From an uncultured Cetobacterium sp. (GTDB taxonomy: Bacteria; Fusobacteriota; Fusobacteriia; Fusobacteriales; Fusobacteriaceae), in the NCBI RefSeq assembly GCF_945952365.1, contig NZ_CAMFHX010000007.1:1-64000 (forward strand): 64,000 nt of DNA, given 5' to 3'. Of this stretch, positions 62,390-64,000 are shown piece by piece. Both the position numbers and the translations under genes were made by a program. Positions within the stretch are counted from its first letter, which is position 1. Every line of letters begins with the position of its first letter. The notes under the pieces are model-generated. The model ran no database searches. It saw only the letters and a program-made list of their open reading frames with translations, and had not been told where the DNA came from.

Positions 62390-62800
62390 TTACTTAGTAT
62401 ATTTACGGAATCCACTTACTACTGCTTGTTGTGGCATTTTTCTATCTTGCATTATTTTTGCTACAAACTCAGGAGTTAATCTATCCTCTCCTTGCTTTCT
62501 AACAACTGTTTGTCTAACTGCTTCCATTAATTTTGAAACACTTACATTTCTAGGACATCTCGATTCACAAGTAAAACAAGCTGCACAGTTCCAAATAGAT
62601 TTAGATTCCCTTAACTTCTCTACATCTCCAATTTGTAAAAATCTTATAACTTGGTGAGGTAAAACATCCATTCCTGCATTTGCTGGACATCCCGCAGAAC
62701 ACTTTCCACACTGCATACAGTCATCTATTTTTTCTTTACTTAACTCAAGTACTTTTTCTACTTCTGAGTTTCTTTTAGGATTTATTTTTCCTTTAAACAT
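62390..62800 (-). CDS. hdrC: Heterodisulfide reductase subunit C
   Basis: The 136-residue ferredoxin-like protein has two 4Fe-4S motifs, CMQCGKCSAGCPA and CAACFTCESRCPR, the HdrC signature. It conducts electrons from HdrA to HdrB. Its ATG overlaps the hdrB stop by one base. It is shorter than archaeal HdrC (about 185 residues) but is complete for bacterial versions. Confidence 0.92.
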   Translation of the reverse strand: MFKGKINPKRNSEVEKVLELSKEKIDDCMQCGKCSAGCPANAGMDVLPHQVIRFLQIGDVEKLRESKSIWNCAACFTCESRCPRNVSVSKLMEAVRQTVVRKQGEDRLTPEFVAKIMQDRKMPQQAVVSGFRKYTK

Positions 62801-63588
62801 TACTCCTCCTCTGCTTTAATTTCTAAAGCTTCTGCTAATAACTCAGTAAAATATGTAACTTTTATCTTAGAACTTTTCTCCTCTAAGTTATATTTACAAA
62901 GAGGGCAAGCTGTTATAATTTCCTCTATTCCATTTAACTCTGCTGATTTTAGAATTTTTTCACTCATATTCTCAGCTAGTTCTTTATTATTTACAGATAA
63001 ATACCCACCACAGCACTCTGTTCTATAAGGATATTTTATCGCCTTTGCACCTAAAGCCTCTATAAAATCTTCCATTATTTTTGGATTTTCAGGATTATCA
63101 AAAGCCATCTCTTTTTGTGGTCTCAACAATAAACAACCATAATAAGCTCCAATTTTTCTTTCATTTAAAGGATTTGTCACCTTTTTCTTCAACTCTTCAA
63201 AAGTAACATCATTTTTTAACATCTCTAAATAATGAACAACTTCCGTTTCTCCAGCATACTCATTCTCAACCTCTAAGTATAAATTTGCTTTTTTTCTAAC
63301 ATTTGGTTTTGTTCTCATATCGTTATTAACTCTTTTTATAACATTGTGACAAGCTGAACAAAGAGTCAAAAGTTTTTCTCCTTTATCTCTTGCTGAAATT
63401 AAGCTTCTAACTGATGAAAGTTTATGTGCTACCTCTCCGTCACTCTGAGGATATACCCCACCACAGCATTGCCAATTTTCAATCTCTTCCATTGAAATTC
63501 CTAGCTTTTCAGCTGCATCTAAAGCATAATTCTCTAAATCTTTTGCTTTAGTTTTTAAGGTACAACCTGGATAGTAACTATACTTCAT
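62800..63588 (-). CDS. hdrB: Heterodisulfide reductase subunit B (two CCG domains)
   Basis: The 262-residue protein has two full CCG domains. I count Cys-x31-CysCys-x34-CxxC in the first (from YYPGC, through CCGGVYP, to CSAC) and Cys-x39-CysCys-x34-CxxC in the second (from YGC, through CCGGYLS, to CPLC). These bind non-cubane 4Fe-4S clusters that reduce a disulfide in methanogens. It is the first gene of the operon, after its own promoter. Confidence 0.93.
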   Translation of the reverse strand: MKYSYYPGCTLKTKAKDLENYALDAAEKLGISMEEIENWQCCGGVYPQSDGEVAHKLSSVRSLISARDKGEKLLTLCSACHNVIKRVNNDMRTKPNVRKKANLYLEVENEYAGETEVVHYLEMLKNDVTFEELKKKVTNPLNERKIGAYYGCLLLRPQKEMAFDNPENPKIMEDFIEALGAKAIKYPYRTECCGGYLSVNNKELAENMSEKILKSAELNGIEEIITACPLCKYNLEEKSSKIKVTYFTELLAEALEIKAEEE

Positions 63589-63677
63589 TTTATTCCTCCA
63601 TTTTAAAAGTATTTTTTCAAAAATTACTGTTCTGAAAACTAGACTATTATCTCACTAAAAGAACACTTTTTACTTAA

Positions 63678-63707
63678 AGTATAATATTACACTAGTATTC
63701 ACGTCAA
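63678..63707 (-). promoter_or_regulatory. Promoter of the hdr-flox-reductase operon
   Basis: On the minus strand TTGACG is separated by 18 nt from TATACT, about 90 nt upstream of hdrB. Confidence 0.55.
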
Positions 63708-63742
63708 CTGTTTTTTTTATTTTTTTTAGTTTTTATGAAAAC

Positions 63743-63772
63743 TTAACCAAAACTCGAGTAATAAACGGTTAA
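63743..63772. promoter_or_regulatory. Imperfect inverted repeat between divergent promoters
   Basis: TTAACC at 63743-63748 and GGTTAA at 63767-63772 are inverted copies around an 18-nt spacer with CTCGAG near its centre. Together with the two promoters it fills the 63589-63936 gap, which otherwise contains no gene. A shared operator for the Hdr operon and the divergent gene is possible but not proven. Confidence 0.3.
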
Positions 63773-63805
63773 TAGTTACCATTAATAAAATATATTTTTC
63801 ATTTG

Positions 63806-63834
63806 TTGACAGTAGTGATCAAACTATGTATAAT
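63806..63834 (+). promoter_or_regulatory. Promoter of the gene at the right edge
   Basis: TTGACA is separated by 17 nt from TATAAT, 102 nt upstream of the ATG at 63937. It is a consensus sigma-70-type promoter. Confidence 0.7.
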
Positions 63835-63936
63835 TAGTGAAAAATGTTCTTAAATAATTTTATAAACACTATTTTTATACAGTTTTTATTTTTATTTCAG
63901 AATATAAAATTAAATTTCTAAGGAGGAAACTACTCA

Positions 63937-64000
63937 ATGATTTTTTTCATCACACTTTTTATTATCTTTTTTGTTGGTTTTTTTATAGTTAAAAAATATT
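63937..64000 (+). CDS. N-terminal fragment of a membrane protein (runs off the window)
   Basis: Only 21 codons are visible. They begin at ATG 63937, with AGGAGG 8-9 nt upstream, and encode a strongly hydrophobic helix rich in Phe and Ile followed by VKKY. The pattern fits a signal anchor or first membrane segment; no family can be named. Confidence 0.55.
   Translation, partial: MIFFITLFIIFFVGFFIVKKY

Noticed and set aside
63806-63822. FNR-like site (TTGA...TCAA) near the right edge
   Set aside because: The half-site spacing is 9 nt instead of the 6 nt of TTGAT-N4-ATCAA, and TTGACA is better explained as the -35 box.
1-64000. Mobile elements, CRISPR arrays, tRNA or rRNA genes
   Set aside because: No transposase, integrase, spaced repeats, tRNA cloverleaf or rRNA sequence was seen in any gap between genes.

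Overview
The window reads as chromosomal DNA of a member of the Fusobacteriota, most likely Cetobacterium or a close relative. The genus is inferred from gene content and composition, not proven. The DNA is very AT-rich, shine-dalgarno sites are strong (AGGAGG type), and GTG or TTG starts are common. The gene set mixes Firmicute-like information genes (polC, khpA, a SigH-like sigma factor, DUF896, pepV) with diderm envelope genes (MlaA lipoprotein, an FplA-type type Vd autotransporter phospholipase, AmiD-like amidase lipoprotein, a TolC-like N-terminus). Glycyl-radical and heterodisulfide-reductase-type enzymes point to strict anaerobiosis. I saw no rRNA, tRNA, CRISPR array, insertion sequence or prophage.

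Layout. 1-1316: the edge of a TolC-like gene and a secreted AstE/AspA-type zinc enzyme behind a structured leader with a terminator. 1649-4474: DsbA-like protein, threonine ammonia-lyase, EamA transporter. 4484-13099 (minus): an information-processing run (hpt, rsmA, DUF4911, khpA, rimM, trmD, gamma-carbonic anhydrase, SPOUT methyltransferase, polC). 13261-18524 (plus): PASTA protein, rsgA (apparently starting at ATT), rpe, MarR-FeoA regulator, rqcH, L,D-transpeptidase. 18574-23842 (minus): a complete ABC importer with a DUF3798 binding protein. 24059-29190 (minus): dipeptidase, MlaA with an adjoining serine hydrolase, HAD phosphatase, TrmH-family methyltransferase. 29358-32573 (plus): potD, dnaN, corA. 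32617-35085 (minus): EF-G paralogue, HU. 35242-39785 (plus): amidase, then an FMN riboswitch controlling ribH-ribD-ribE-ribBA. 39824-42724 (minus): DUF896, asnS, esterase, small lipoprotein. 42905-46466 (plus): aroA and fplA. 46493-49486 (minus): YjjW/YjjI glycyl-radical pair and SigH-like sigma factor. 49709-54399 (plus): fhs, AIR-synthase-like protein, rsmB, O-methyltransferase.

The most interesting block is 54431-63588 (minus), a ten-gene, almost gapless operon: hdrB, hdrC, hdrA, an MvhD/FloxD-like subunit, two 4Fe-4S proteins (FloxC/FloxB-like), an NAD(P)H-flavin subunit (FloxA-like), an SdhB/TfrB-like iron-sulfur subunit, a fumarate-reductase-type flavoprotein, and an aromatic-acid-exporter-family membrane protein. 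Flox-Hdr complexes are known from established work to couple NADH to ferredoxin and a disulfide by flavin-based electron bifurcation. Here the same set is genetically welded to a soluble fumarate-reductase module, so I infer an NADH-dependent, possibly ferredoxin-reducing fumarate (or enoate) reductase. That would fit the succinate/propionate fermentation of this phylum.
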